A stretch of DNA of 64,000 nucleotides from Rhynchopus sp. YZ270_cl-10 (Eukaryota > Euglenozoa > Diplonemea > Diplonemida > Diplonemidae), in assembly GCA_964035575.1 (NCBI GenBank), contig OZ037869.1:248001-312000 (forward strand), given 5' to 3'. The first letter of the stretch is position 1; the number at the start of each line of letters is the position of its first letter. The notes beneath the pieces were generated by a model. That model did not search any database, was not told where the DNA came from, and saw only the letters and a program-made list of their open reading frames with translations. Below, one piece after another: positions 52,462-61,885 of the stretch. Position numbers and translations under genes: made by a program.

Positions 52462-53478
52462 TCACATAAAATCTTTGATCCCTGCGTAGGTACGCGCAAT
52501 AAGCGTTTCCTTCTGCGTTTGCGTAAGGTTCTTAGAAGGGGACGCAGCATGCTGCATGAGGTGGTACCACCCATCCTCTTTTATACTCTTATCAACACAA
52601 AGACGGTGAACGTACGCCGCACCCTCTTGAGGTGTAATTTGGATCAAAAGCTTCGCAAGCACTTCGATGAACGACGACGTCATAACAGTTCCCATATTTC
52701 TGGTGATATTTGTACTGAGACACCCTGGGTGCAACACAAAGACACGCGACCCACCTGCCCTCTTCCTCACCAAATGCTCTGCGAACACGATGTTCGCCAT
52801 CTTGCTGTTTGAATACGCTCTGTACCTCTGGTACCCCGCAGCAGCAGCCTCCTCCTTTTCTGGCGTATCATGTCTCTCCATGGAGTCCGCATCATACACA
52901 CCAGTATACGCTTCTGCAGAAGAAACCAACACAATACGGCTATCCCCGCCCATCACTTCCTCAAGAGATTCTATGAGCAATGCATGCCCAAAATGGTTTG
53001 TTCCCATCTGCAGAGTAAAGCCTTGAGTGGTAAAGGAAATGGGGGCTCCCATAACGCCAGCGTTTGCGACGATGACGTCGAGGGTGGTGTCGTGTTGTTT
53101 CAGGATTTTTGTGAGGGCGGTGACAAAGGGGCGGACGGTGGTGAGGTCGCTTAGGTCTAAAGGAAGCGCAATGCATGGGTTGTTCGCAGTCTGGTTGAGA
53201 ACCCTGCACGCATCCTCACCACGCTGTGCGGAACGGCACGCAATGACCACATGGTGTGTCTTCGCCAGCAGCTCTGCCGTCGCAAACCCCAACCCTCCAT
53301 TCCCACCCGTCACCACAGCAACCTTCGTCCCCTTGGTGCTTGCGAGACGGCTAACGTATCCTCTCCAGTTAAACTGTGCACGACCCTTAAAAAATAAATC
53401 ATCAAGTGCAATAAACAATCCTAAAAACACAAACTTCAACGTCTCCAATCCACTCATCATAGTTGCAATAAATGTCAT
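52462..53478 (-). CDS. Short-chain dehydrogenase/reductase, retinol-dehydrogenase-like, 338 aa
   Basis: I start at ATG 53478, after a strong acceptor-like TCCTCTTCAG at 53515; a further in-frame ATG at 53571 lies before that site. An N-terminal hydrophobic stretch (about 15-30) may anchor it to a membrane. Classical SDR motifs: TGGNGGLG (57-64) for NAD(P) binding, NAGVM (139-143), catalytic Ser in VSSAEAY (about 186) and YSNSK (Tyr222, Lys226). The pattern NxFGHALL at 161-168 also fits retinol-dehydrogenase/WWOX-type SDRs. A lipid or retinoid-like alcohol or ketone is the likely substrate class; the exact one is unknown. Single exon. Confidence 0.92.
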   Translation of the reverse strand: MTFIATMMSGLETLKFVFLGLFIALDDLFFKGRAQFNWRGYVSRLASTKGTKVAVVTGGNGGLGFATAELLAKTHHVVIACRSAQRGEDACRVLNQTANNPCIALPLDLSDLTTVRPFVTALTKILKQHDTTLDVIVANAGVMGAPISFTTQGFTLQMGTNHFGHALLIESLEEVMGGDSRIVLVSSAEAYTGVYDADSMERHDTPEKEEAAAAGYQRYRAYSNSKMANIVFAEHLVRKRAGGSRVFVLHPGCLSTNITRNMGTVMTSSFIEVLAKLLIQITPQEGAAYVHRLCVDKSIKEDGWYHLMQHAASPSKNLTQTQKETLIARTYAGIKDFM

Positions 53479-53514
53479 GCCGATGAGAAAAAAAATATGT
53501 GTGTATTCTCTGGC

Positions 53515-53551
53515 CTGAAGAGGAGGGAGAGTCAGGGAGTGTGAAGTGGGA
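53515..53551 (-). promoter_or_regulatory. Pyrimidine tract and candidate trans-splice acceptor of the SDR gene
   Basis: The minus strand has a long C/T run (TGACTCTCCCTCCTCTTCAG) ending with AG at 53516-53515. It decides the start: translation from ATG 53478 leaves a 36-nt leader. Confidence 0.55.
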
Positions 53552-54443
53552 AGCACAACAACGCTTATCATGACATGACAAGCACATTAATGATGCAAGC
53601 AGTTATGCATACCGTTTGCGAATTGTTATTGTGCTGTGTCATGTCATGACAAGAGTCGTCACGAGGTTGAGTTGAAATTGAAAAAAGTCATGACTGAGCC
53701 GTATCTGACAAAAGATGGGAGGTGTCCTATTTTTTATTTTTATTTTTTTTGGTTTTATCAAAGTTCAAGGGGGGGATTTGCAAGATGGAGGGGGAGGAAG
53801 GGGACGGGAAAGCAGAGGTGTCCTGCTTTTATAAAAGCACATCCTGCCGATTCTCCCATAAAAAAAGAGGGGGAAAAAGAAGGTTCCTCAAACCTCTTGG
53901 TGATTTGGTCACCAAAAGGCAATACGCCATAACACCTTTTTTTATTTGGTTTTCACTCTCGTTATTTCAGCGCTGTCGAGGCAGGCTGGCTGCTCTTTGT
54001 TATATACAGAGTAACCACGTAACCTTTTGCTTTTCCTTTTGGTAAATTGTGTGGAGTAGTGCAGTTGCCTCGGTTGTGTTGCCACAGTTGTGCAAATCTC
54101 CACTTTCCTTTTTTTTAACCCCTCCTCCCACAGGGTTTCGAGACTAATGGTTTTTCTCCCCCCTCTCAGCGAGAAAAAAAACCCCCCAATGTTTTCAGCA
54201 CCACACATGACACCACATAATTACCTTTTTTTTAAAAACAATTCAACCGCAAAGAGAAAAGCGAACACACCCCCTCCCCAGGGACATATCAATTTCCCCC
54301 TCACTCTCTGCCTCTGTTTTTCAAAAAAAAAAGTTCATGCGGGCACTTCCGACCCAAAAATAAAATAAAAGGACAAATAATCGAGACGCAGTTTTTTTTT
54401 TTTTTTTTTGCATTGTAGTTCTCTACGATACTCCCCCTCTCCT
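53552..54443. other. Spacer with one 62-bp repeat copy; no gene seen
   Basis: Apart from 54043-54105 the sequence is A/T-rich and lacks supported features. Confidence 0.5.
54043..54105. repeat. 62-bp hairpin repeat, copy 3
   Basis: Close to copy 1, with small insertions; it lies downstream of the kelch gene, in the same orientation as the other two. Confidence 0.85.
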
Positions 54444-55877
54444 TTACCTTCCCCCTCCCTTTATGCTTGCTGACTTCTTCTTCTTGCGTTCTTCATCCGC
54501 GAAGGGGTACGGTCTCTTTCTGCTCTGCTCTAAGGGCAGGGGGAAGCCGCTGAGACCATGCTGTGCAGGGCGGAGGTCTGTAATGCGGGTTCGGATGTCT
54601 GGCGGACAGACCTGGAGGTAGGCGTCAAACTCGGTACGCGTCTTGGAGAAGAACATCGAAACGAGGTTTCTGCAGGAGATGTCAAAGAAGGTGCTGTCCT
54701 CTGTCGCAGACGCAAAGAGGAAGACAGAACTGCTGTACCGCGCGCCATACCGGATTGAAATGGATGACACATCCCCCTCCATTTCCCCACCATGAATAAG
54801 ACAGCCGAGGTGCGGGATTCTCACAGAAATATGCCCTGATCGGGGAGACGGCGCGTCTCCTGGTACTGTCACCGCCCGCCACACCTTGCTTGCAATGTCG
54901 AACCTCCATAGGTCGTTGAAGTAGCGAAGAGAGTCGCCACCTCCGTGCGGACAGTCCACATCCCCACCGAAGATGTAGAGATGCATGCCGGTCTTCCAGG
55001 AGGAATGTGCGGCTCTTGCCTGAGGCACTCCTAGGCCGGTGCCTGAGTGGAGCATCTCCCAGCGACGGTGTGATGTGTCGTACTGCCAGACATCAGAAAG
55101 GTATGCGGTGTACCGCAGGTCCGCAGGGGTCCACAGCATCGCACCCCCCGCCGCAGTGCACCCGAAGGTGAGGTACACCACCCCGCTCGCATCGTCCGCC
55201 ACCACAGCATGCCCGCTACGCCCTTTCGGGGCAGCCGCCCCTTCCACTACAGGCACCTCCCATTGCAGGACCGTCCCCGGTTGTGGTGTATCCGGCAGCG
55301 TGACGCAACAGACATCAGAAAGGAAGCTGCGCGGTTGGTAAAACCGATGCTCTCCGAAAAACACCCACATCACATCCCCCAGAATCACCGTTCCATGACC
55401 CTGCCGTGGCGTCGGCACATTACGTTCCTTCACATACTGCCATCGGCAGGTCTCCAGATTGACTGCACGAAGAAAGGAACTCCATTCATCCGCCCCATTA
55501 ACACGCCCGCCATACACATAAAGGGTGTCGTTGTACTGGACTGCGGTGTGTCCGAGAAGAGGGGGGAATGCCTCACCATTCTCGTGATCCAGCGTGCAGG
55601 CACGCCACGTCTTGCCTGCAACGCTGTAAGCAAACATATCCCCAATAAGCCGGTTAAGCTGCCCACCACCTACGACCACCACCTCAGATCTGCTAGCATC
55701 GTACACTGCAGAGTGACAACACCGCGGGTCTGGTGTATGATCTGACGCACTGCAGTCCACAGGGTGTATCCCATCCACACCCCACAACGTCTCTGTCGCA
55801 CTGTCCACCTCCCTTATACCAACATTTTGACTCCGAATACACTTCCAAAATTCAGTTGAACGGCTTCCTCCAGACAT
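54444..55877 (-). CDS. Kelch-repeat beta-propeller protein, 477 aa
   Basis: The start is ATG 55877; an ACAG acceptor-like site is about 30 nt upstream at 55908. Kelch blades are marked by GG doublets and spaced Tyr/Trp: RCCHSAVYD to VVVGGG, LGHTAVQYNDTLYVYGGR, RQGHGTVILGDVMWVFFG, RSGHAVVADDASGVVYLTFG, RAAHSSW to LYIFGGD, and RSGHISVRIPHLGCLIHGGE. This is a six-blade propeller at about residues 45-380. The C-terminal 90 residues end in a Lys-rich tail (RKKKKSAS). No BTB, F-box or other catalytic domain is present, so a plain adaptor role is inferred. Confidence 0.92.
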   Translation of the reverse strand: MSGGSRSTEFWKCIRSQNVGIREVDSATETLWGVDGIHPVDCSASDHTPDPRCCHSAVYDASRSEVVVVGGGQLNRLIGDMFAYSVAGKTWRACTLDHENGEAFPPLLGHTAVQYNDTLYVYGGRVNGADEWSSFLRAVNLETCRWQYVKERNVPTPRQGHGTVILGDVMWVFFGEHRFYQPRSFLSDVCCVTLPDTPQPGTVLQWEVPVVEGAAAPKGRSGHAVVADDASGVVYLTFGCTAAGGAMLWTPADLRYTAYLSDVWQYDTSHRRWEMLHSGTGLGVPQARAAHSSWKTGMHLYIFGGDVDCPHGGGDSLRYFNDLWRFDIASKVWRAVTVPGDAPSPRSGHISVRIPHLGCLIHGGEMEGDVSSISIRYGARYSSSVFLFASATEDSTFFDISCRNLVSMFFSKTRTEFDAYLQVCPPDIRTRITDLRPAQHGLSGFPLPLEQSRKRPYPFADEERKKKKSASIKGGGR

Positions 55878-55907
55878 TAAAAAAAAATGGGAGAAAAGGG
55901 AGAAAAT

Positions 55908-55945
55908 CTGTGAGGGAAAGTATGGAGTGGAGAGAGGAGGGAGGG
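55908..55945 (-). promoter_or_regulatory. Candidate splice acceptor upstream of the kelch gene
   Basis: The minus strand reads CTTTCCCTCACAG with the AG at 55909-55908, after a C/T-rich stretch. Confidence 0.45.
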
Positions 55946-56205
55946 GAAAAAAAAAGATCCGTTTTTTTTTTATAGAATTTTGATCTCACAAAAAAAAAAA
56001 AAAATACGAAAGAAGAAAACACATTTTCACAACAGAGCAGTGGGGGGGTGTGGTAGTGGGGGGACTATGATCAGACGTAAATAGAAGGGGGTCAAACGGG
56101 AAATGTCATGAACGAGAATCTCGACAAAAAAAAACGAAGGCTCCTCCGAACGCTCAAGGAAGAAGTTCAAAGGGAGACAACACCACAATAAGCATTTTTT
56201 TGAAA

Positions 56206-56236
56206 GATGATTCCAAGCCCCACATGCTTAGTTCCA
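56206..56236. repeat. Dispersed hairpin repeat copy
   Basis: GATGATTCCAAGC and GCTTAGTTCC arms; the inner stem has one mismatch. Confidence 0.65.
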
Positions 56237-56340
56237 CCATCAAATCATGCAGACGATAGGAGAGGGGAAAGGGAAGGGGGGGGGGGGGGGGGGCACAACA
56301 GGTCCCTTTCACTGCGCTGGTTTATCTTTTTTAACACCTA

Positions 56341-56477
56341 CCACCTGATTTTTACCCCGCGTATAGGCGCGTATAGCGCGTAAAGGCGCGCAAAGGCTGG
56401 GGAAAATGGGTGGGGTTTGGCCTATACGGGCCTGTACGGGCCTTTACGCGCCTATACGCGGGGTAAAAATCAGGTGG
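56341..56477. mobile_element. MITE-like element, family 1, copy 2
   Basis: The same ends as 1135-1251 (CCACCTGATTTTT and complement, continuing GCGTATAGGCGCG). It is 137 bp, flanked on both sides by the 5-bp duplication ACCTA. The inner part is arranged in the opposite sense to copy 1 and includes extra GGCCTATACGGGCC palindromic words. Confidence 0.88.
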
Positions 56478-56955
56478 ACCTACCAGTTGAATAAAAAAAA
56501 ATACAAACAAAAAAAAAAAAATATCACGTTTTGAATTTCAGAATAGCGTGTGTAGAACCAGTGTCCACTGTGGAATTTTAAAAAATAGTGTTGCAATGTT
56601 TAAAACAGACATCTTCTTTTGTTAGGTTCTGGGGGGGGGGGGACACACAAGGATACTCCATTTTATACAAAAAAAAAAAAAACTATTTTTTCTCAAATTT
56701 CTGTGCATTGCCATTAAAAAAACGGTGTATTCTTTTTAGCAGCACAGCGTCAATATTTTTTTCTTTCTTGTTTTCGGGTTTTTTTCCCTTCTTCCTTTTT
56801 CTTTTTGTTGTCAAAGATTTTTTTTTTTTTTTGTACCTAGATAGACGCGCAAATCGCTTTCAATTCTAGAAAGTAGCTTTTTTTGGTAATCTGAATGGCT
56901 AGCCACCATTTTTTTTTTTTTTGTAGCATTGACAAAATAAAGAAAGCTTGCACAA

Positions 56956-56982
56956 GATGAACGCCTCTCGTACTTAGTCATC
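56956..56982. repeat. Dispersed hairpin repeat copy
   Basis: The left inner stem arm is shortened (GATGAACGCCTCTCGT) but the right arm CTTAGTCATC is full. Confidence 0.65.
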
Positions 56983-57144
56983 TTTGTTATTATATTATAA
57001 ATCTGCCAAAGACGTGCTCAGGTTCTGTTCGATTATATTTGAAAGAAAGTTGGTAAAGGGGTAGTACGACCACAACAACCTTCCGTGCTAATCCATCATG
57101 AGCGGAAGTATGGGACGTAAAGCGTGGTTTTTATTGTGCAATAT

Positions 57145-57239
57145 ACCTGATTTTTTTTGCCTGAAATTTTTGGGAGAGATAAAGTTCGGTGGTTAAATAC
57201 ACCCCAAAACTCTACCAAATTTCAGGCAAAAAATCAGGT
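57145..57239. mobile_element. Fold-back element sharing terminal ACCTGATTTTT
   Basis: About 26-bp inverted ends: ACCTGATTTTTTTTGCCTG and its complement. The outer 11 bp equal those of MITE family 1, but the interior (TTTCAGGC) is unrelated. No exact target duplication; the outermost CC is missing at the left. It may be an older or sister family. Confidence 0.65.
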
Positions 57240-57296
57240 GGATCATACATGAGGATATGTTTTAATGTAGTGTGGACGCTGAAGAGAAAATACATC

Positions 57297-57483
57297 TGGT
57301 GCTGTACGGGGGGGCAGGGTTTCACAACTTTTCACCCCTACATAAGTCAAGCAAAGTGTGAAAAGTTGTGAAAAAAAATAGGGTTTTTGCAAAATTTCAA
57401 TCCTATTTCACAACTTTTCACACTTTGCTTGATTTATGTGGGTGTGAAAAGTTGTGGAACCCCGTCCCCCCCGTATAGCACCA
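57297..57483. mobile_element. MITE-like element, family 2
   Basis: 187 bp with about 75-bp inverted ends starting TGGTGCTGTACGGGG and containing TTTCACAACTTTTCAC. A direct 5-bp duplication, ACATC, sits immediately outside both ends (57292-57296 and 57484-57488). No coding capacity. Same duplication length as family 1 but different ends. Confidence 0.88.
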
Positions 57484-57690
57484 ACATCACAATATTTTAA
57501 TGCACACCGATATTGTGGAGAGGGGGAGATGAAAAAAAGGGACGGGGAAGCAAAGGGCCTGCTACACCGTACCCACATTGTTTGTACAAAAAAGAAAAAA
57601 ACAACGAAATACACAATAAAAAAAAATGAACTATTGAACGAGAACAAACAATTTGAAAAAAAAAAAAAAAAAAGAGAAAAAAAAACGAAA

Positions 57691-57716
57691 GATGATTCTG
57701 CCTCTCGTGCATCATC
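57691..57716. repeat. Dispersed hairpin repeat, compact copy
   Basis: GATGAT and ATCATC arms close around TCTGCCTCTCGTGC; the CTAAG part of the stem is deleted. Confidence 0.6.
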
Positions 57717-58455
57717 TTGAGTGAATAAAAGAAAGGGGGGAAAAGAACGCATCGCACAGACACCTCTGGGATGCATGCACGACACCTTCAGGGAGGGGTT
57801 TTTTTTTGTTTTGTTTTTGTTTTTGTTTTTGTTTTTGTTTTTTTTTGATAAAACTGTTGGTTTAGTGTAGCTGCCCATACAGACAAGGCTTCACTATCCA
57901 CAAAACACTCTCAAGAAAAGCTTTTTTGAATACTATCTTGTCAACAGACAAGGTTTTTAGTGAGTGAATGTTTTCGCTTTTTTTGTAGCCCTGTCCGAAA
58001 GGCTAATGAATTTCAAAGGTATAGCTGCTAGAACATCTTCAACCCTTCTTTGAAAACTTTTTTTTTTTACCATTCCTTTTTTAGGGAACGGAGCATGTAC
58101 GGTCCTGGAAGCTCCAAGAAAAAAATAGAGTTGGCGGGCTAAAGAGGAAGTTGCCTTCCTTAAAACGTACACACAACTAGGAAAAGGGGGAGGTGTCGTC
58201 ACTCACCTTTTGTATCATCATTGAAATACCATTGCTTACCAATGGTACACTCCAATACTGTTGCCCCACGGAGGGGGGTTTTTTTTGTGCAAAACTGTAT
58301 AAGTGTAGACAGCGAAATATGCGGCTACTCTGCAGTGGTTGTTGCTGTTGTTGAAAATTCAGCAATACTTGCCAAAAAAACAAAATAGCCCCAAGATTGG
58401 GGGGGTGAACTTTTTGTTGGTACGAAAATATAAGAAAGGTTGGCAAGGATTATTG

Positions 58456-58490
58456 AAATGAAACTAAGCATCAATCTGTGCTTGGTCATC
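58456..58490. repeat. Dispersed hairpin repeat, divergent copy
   Basis: ACTAAGCA and TGCTTGGT arms around TCAATCTG, with outer ATGA/TCAT. Confidence 0.55.
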
Positions 58491-59170
58491 TCGCAACCTT
58501 TATCAAAAAAAAAAAAAAAAAGAAAAAAAAAAGCCATATTTTTAAAAAGTGAAAAACGAACAGGAGGGGTAACACATTCTCTCAAGATTGCTCACAAAAG
58601 ATGTTGAAACTAAAGCCCCACCACATTTAGCCCCTCCCTCTTTGCTTTTGTTCGCATGTCTCACTTTTTTGACACACCACAACGGAGCGCTAACACAAAG
58701 ATACACAAGAAAATATAAAAGAAAAAATACCCTCAAAGGGGATGACTAAGGAGTTCTTTTCGTAGTTCTTTCTCTTCAAAAAAAAGATTATCGGATGAAC
58801 CGAAGACTTTGTATGTGTACTCACTCTCGATGGAGACATCAAGGAAATTACACAAAAGAGAAAATGAAGATTGAAAGAAGAAAAAAATAGATTCATATAC
58901 TTTCAGTTCACAGAACTGAAAGTATTTGAGAGGGTCAACACATGCACCCCAGAAAAAAAGAAAAGATAAAATTGATCTAGTCCTATTCCTTTCCTGTGTC
59001 ATCAAATTAAACAAAAAATCCCTTTCTGAGGGCAGACAATATGAATACAAAAAGAACACATTTATACACAAGCGCACGGTTTTTTTTCTTTTTCTGTTTG
59101 GTTCTGAGCCTTAGTCTCTGTCCACATCACAGCACAGAGAATAAAGCAGGGGACTGAATGTATGCCCACA

Positions 59171-59259
59171 ATACATTGCCTTTAACGGTACGGACGCAGA
59201 CACTGACAACACAAAAAAAGAAAGTTGCGATGAGGTAAGCCTACTCTGGTGCCTTATTT
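59171..59259 (-). repeat. SINE-like composite repeat, degenerate copy
   Basis: GGACGCAGACACTGAC followed after an A-rich link by GCGATGAGGTAAGCC and a hairpin-like right part, in the same order as 31963-32067. Confidence 0.5.
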
Positions 59260-59998
59260 TTCTGTTTTTTTTCGTTGTGTTCCGTTGTTGTTCTACGTGA
59301 TCGGTGGGGTAGGGGGGAGAGGATTTTTTGTAGTATTGGTGTAGATACCCGAAGATACTTCACCATTTTTTTTTTTCTTTTTTTTTTTGAAAACTTTGAC
59401 AACGTGTACCCCCCGCGAACGGGCAATCCACGTGACCTTTTTTTTTTTTTTTTTTGGTTCCCACACTGATGGCAGAGGGGAGGTTAGAGAAGTTTCTCCT
59501 GTTTTTTTTTTTTTGTTTTTTTTTGTACAAGAGTTGTTTGTATTTTCGAAAGACCAAGAAAAAAAGAACGGCAGCTAAATCCACATCCCTTTTTCCTTCT
59601 TGCAGGGAGGACCGAGGGTACGATTGATTGCACTTTTATCAGGGTACGTTTTTTTTTGGCTTTTTCCGTCACACCAAATAAACCTTGGAAAAAACCTCTG
59701 AGAGTTTACCTCTACTTCAAAAAAAGAGGGCAATGCGAGCCTACAACAAGGCAATTTGAATACAATGTGATTTGCGCCATGTGCAGAAAAAGACTCTGCA
59801 CCAAGGCGGGGGGTAAAAAGTGTGTGTAAAATAATACTTTTCACCTTTCAAACGTTGCACATCTGGCCACTATTGATTCCTTTAGTACCCCCCCGCCCTT
59901 CTCCGCCCTTACTGTCTATGAAGATACCAGATGTGCATATGGGTCGATTTCAAAAACCCCCCCCCAAAAAAGTTCTTTTTTGTCTTTTTCATGATATA

Positions 59999-60479
59999 GG
60001 CAGTTTTTTTGCAGTCTGAGGTCCGGAACCGCCCCAAAAACGATTTTCTGGGAGGTTTTGGGAGGTTTTGGGGCGAAATGGACCTTTTTTGACCATTTTT
60101 ATGGTATTTTTAGGCTGTTTTTGGCCCTTCTTCTTACACAGCCTATTGGGGGTCAAAATAGCTATTTTTGACCAAAAAACACAATTTATTTGACGCCAGG
60201 AGGCCTCCGTTGGCCCAAATATATCCCAAAAATGGGCTGTGAGCCCAATCCGACCTGTTTTGGGCACATTTGGCACTTTTCTTGGTGCTTATTTGATGTT
60301 TTTTGGTCAAAAATAGCTATTTTGACCCCCAATAGGCTGTGTAAGAAGAAGGGCCAAAAACAGCCTAAAAATACCATAAAAATGGTCAAAAAAGGTCCAT
60401 TTCGCCCCAAAACCTCCCAAAACCTCCCAGAAAATCGTTTTTGGGGCGGTTCCGGACCTCAGACTGCAAAAAAACTGCC
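59999..60479. mobile_element. Nested fold-back element with TA duplication (Tc1/mariner-type MITE)
   Basis: 481 bp with 182-bp, nearly perfect inverted arms (59999-60180 and 60298-60479) around a 117-bp centre. The ends are GGCAGTTTTTTTGCAG and complement. TA lies on each side (59997-59998, 60480-60481). The inverted right terminus of the host element (about 63945-63957) carries the same flanking sequence joined by a single TA, that is, the empty site. TA duplication fits the Tc1/mariner superfamily. No coding region. Confidence 0.9.
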
Positions 60480-60810
60480 TACACGGCGGGGTCCACACAC
60501 CCGAGGGTCCGTAAATTTTACGGACCCTCTTTACGGACCCTCAAGTGCGGACCCGGGTCCGTAATTACGGACCCTAGGGTCCGTAATTACGTACCCTAGG
60601 GTCCGTAATTACGGACCCTAGGGTACGTAATTACGTGGTCTAAGGTGGGAAATCACTGTTTGGATGTGTGACTGCTGGTCGAAAAGCCCTGGGAGCAAAC
60701 CGAGTGGTACACAGGTACCACATGATAGACCATGATCATGTGGGCCTATCCCAAGTTACATACCGAAAAAAGTCGTGAGCTCGGTTAGTTGTCAAAGACG
60801 TCTTCCACCA

Positions 60811-61096
60811 TGCACTGAGGAGATAATGATCCAACAATTTACAAGAAAGATTACTTAACCTACTGCTGGAAATTGCCAGGTCGTAGTAACACACAAAGTG
60901 TGCCTCCGTTCGGGAAGACCGGATATTCTAGAGACCAAAAAGGCCTCAAGAATATCTTCCGGTAGTCAAGGTATAACCGAGTGAACGGCCCAAGACCCCC
61001 GTGGAGAAGTTAAATGTTGTAATGCTATCAAGTAGAAACTGCGAACACTGTCTTACCCTCCTCAATACATGGTGGAATATTTCTTTGACAACAAAC
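60811..61096 (+). ncRNA. Hairpin-rich block, copy 1 (candidate structured RNA)
   Basis: 286 bp nearly identical to 63147-63432. Clear stems include CCGGATATTCT paired with AGAATATC...CCGG and ACACAC paired with GTGTG. No frame is conserved. It precedes the module shared with element 1. The strand is a guess. Confidence 0.4.
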
Positions 61097-61159
61097 CGAG
61101 CTCAAGAGTTTTTAAACTTCCCTGAGGGAATGCGAGACGCAAAATTTACCACCAGACCC

Positions 61160-61885
61160 TGTCTTCGTGCACCTTCGGTGCAACGCTGCAGACAGGCCAA
61201 ACTGCGTTGGACTCAGAGGAATGCCTGCTGTGCAGTGTATCAATGAGAACCAAGTCCCAGCAACAAGGGGCGCCTTTTGGCGGGCGTTGTTGAGGGTGTT
61301 TGGGGTGCAAAGTTTTCCACAATTTTGATGCGCGGGTACAGAAGTGTTGTCTTGTTCTTTCATCTTTAGGAATGTAAATGTCAATCGCGTTTAACTACCA
61401 CTAGGGCTTGTTCAGTGAACCCACAAGGGGTCGAAGGGGGTTGGTTATCCCATAGCTATCAAAGGTTGTGTCGACCAGGCTAATCCACTATGTTACGCTG
61501 TACGTTGTTAAATCCGAAGAAATAACACTTTAGCAGCCGCAGGAAGTTTGTTAAAAAGAGTGCCTCACGCTACACAAACCACCACCCGCGATTGACTTAG
61601 ATGTTATAACAAAGAGAATTCAGAACAAAACAACACCCTGCCCCATACACACTAAATTGTCATGCTTCAAGAGCATGCCTGGGCCAAAATTACTGTTGAC
61701 CAAAAAGGCAACAAGACCACCCACAAGGAGTGTGAATTGTGCACTGGTTTTCTGGGGGAACGCAATATTTTCTTGTGTCTAGTCCTCCGCAAGCAGAGGA
61801 CAGACTTTCCGGAAGGTTTCCAAAGTCGAATTTCTTGCACTAGCTATGCTCCCTTGGTTAATGGCTATAGCAGTGACTGACTAAG
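61160..61885 (+). ncRNA. Hairpin-rich conserved module of element 2 (candidate structured RNA)
   Basis: The counterpart of 19252-20045. Conserved words include GACAGGCCAAAC, TCAAGAGCATGCC, TTTTCTGGGGGAACGC, AGAGGACAGACTTTCCGGA and GGCTATAGCAGTGACTGACT. Here the left CTGTC/GACAG stem encloses TGCACC-TTC-GGTGCA, a hairpin absent from element 1, while the outer stem is kept. Not recognised as rRNA, tRNA, snRNA, RNase P or SRP RNA. Confidence 0.45.

Larger units (their letters stand above)
55946..59947. other. Gene-free region with MITE-like and hairpin repeats
   Basis: About 4 kb of A/T-rich DNA with many homopolymers. Apart from the elements listed here I see no gene. A short inverted repeat GCACATCTGG/CCAGATGTGC spans 59856-59937. 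Confidence 0.6.

Noticed and set aside
53479-53571. Longer N-terminus for the dehydrogenase from ATG 53571
   Set aside because: It would translate a pyrimidine tract and splice-acceptor-like site; the shorter start begins with a plausible hydrophobic anchor.
60520-60640. Telomere-like CCCTAGGG words
   Set aside because: They are centres of palindromes, not tandem TTAGGG units, and occur inside an element.
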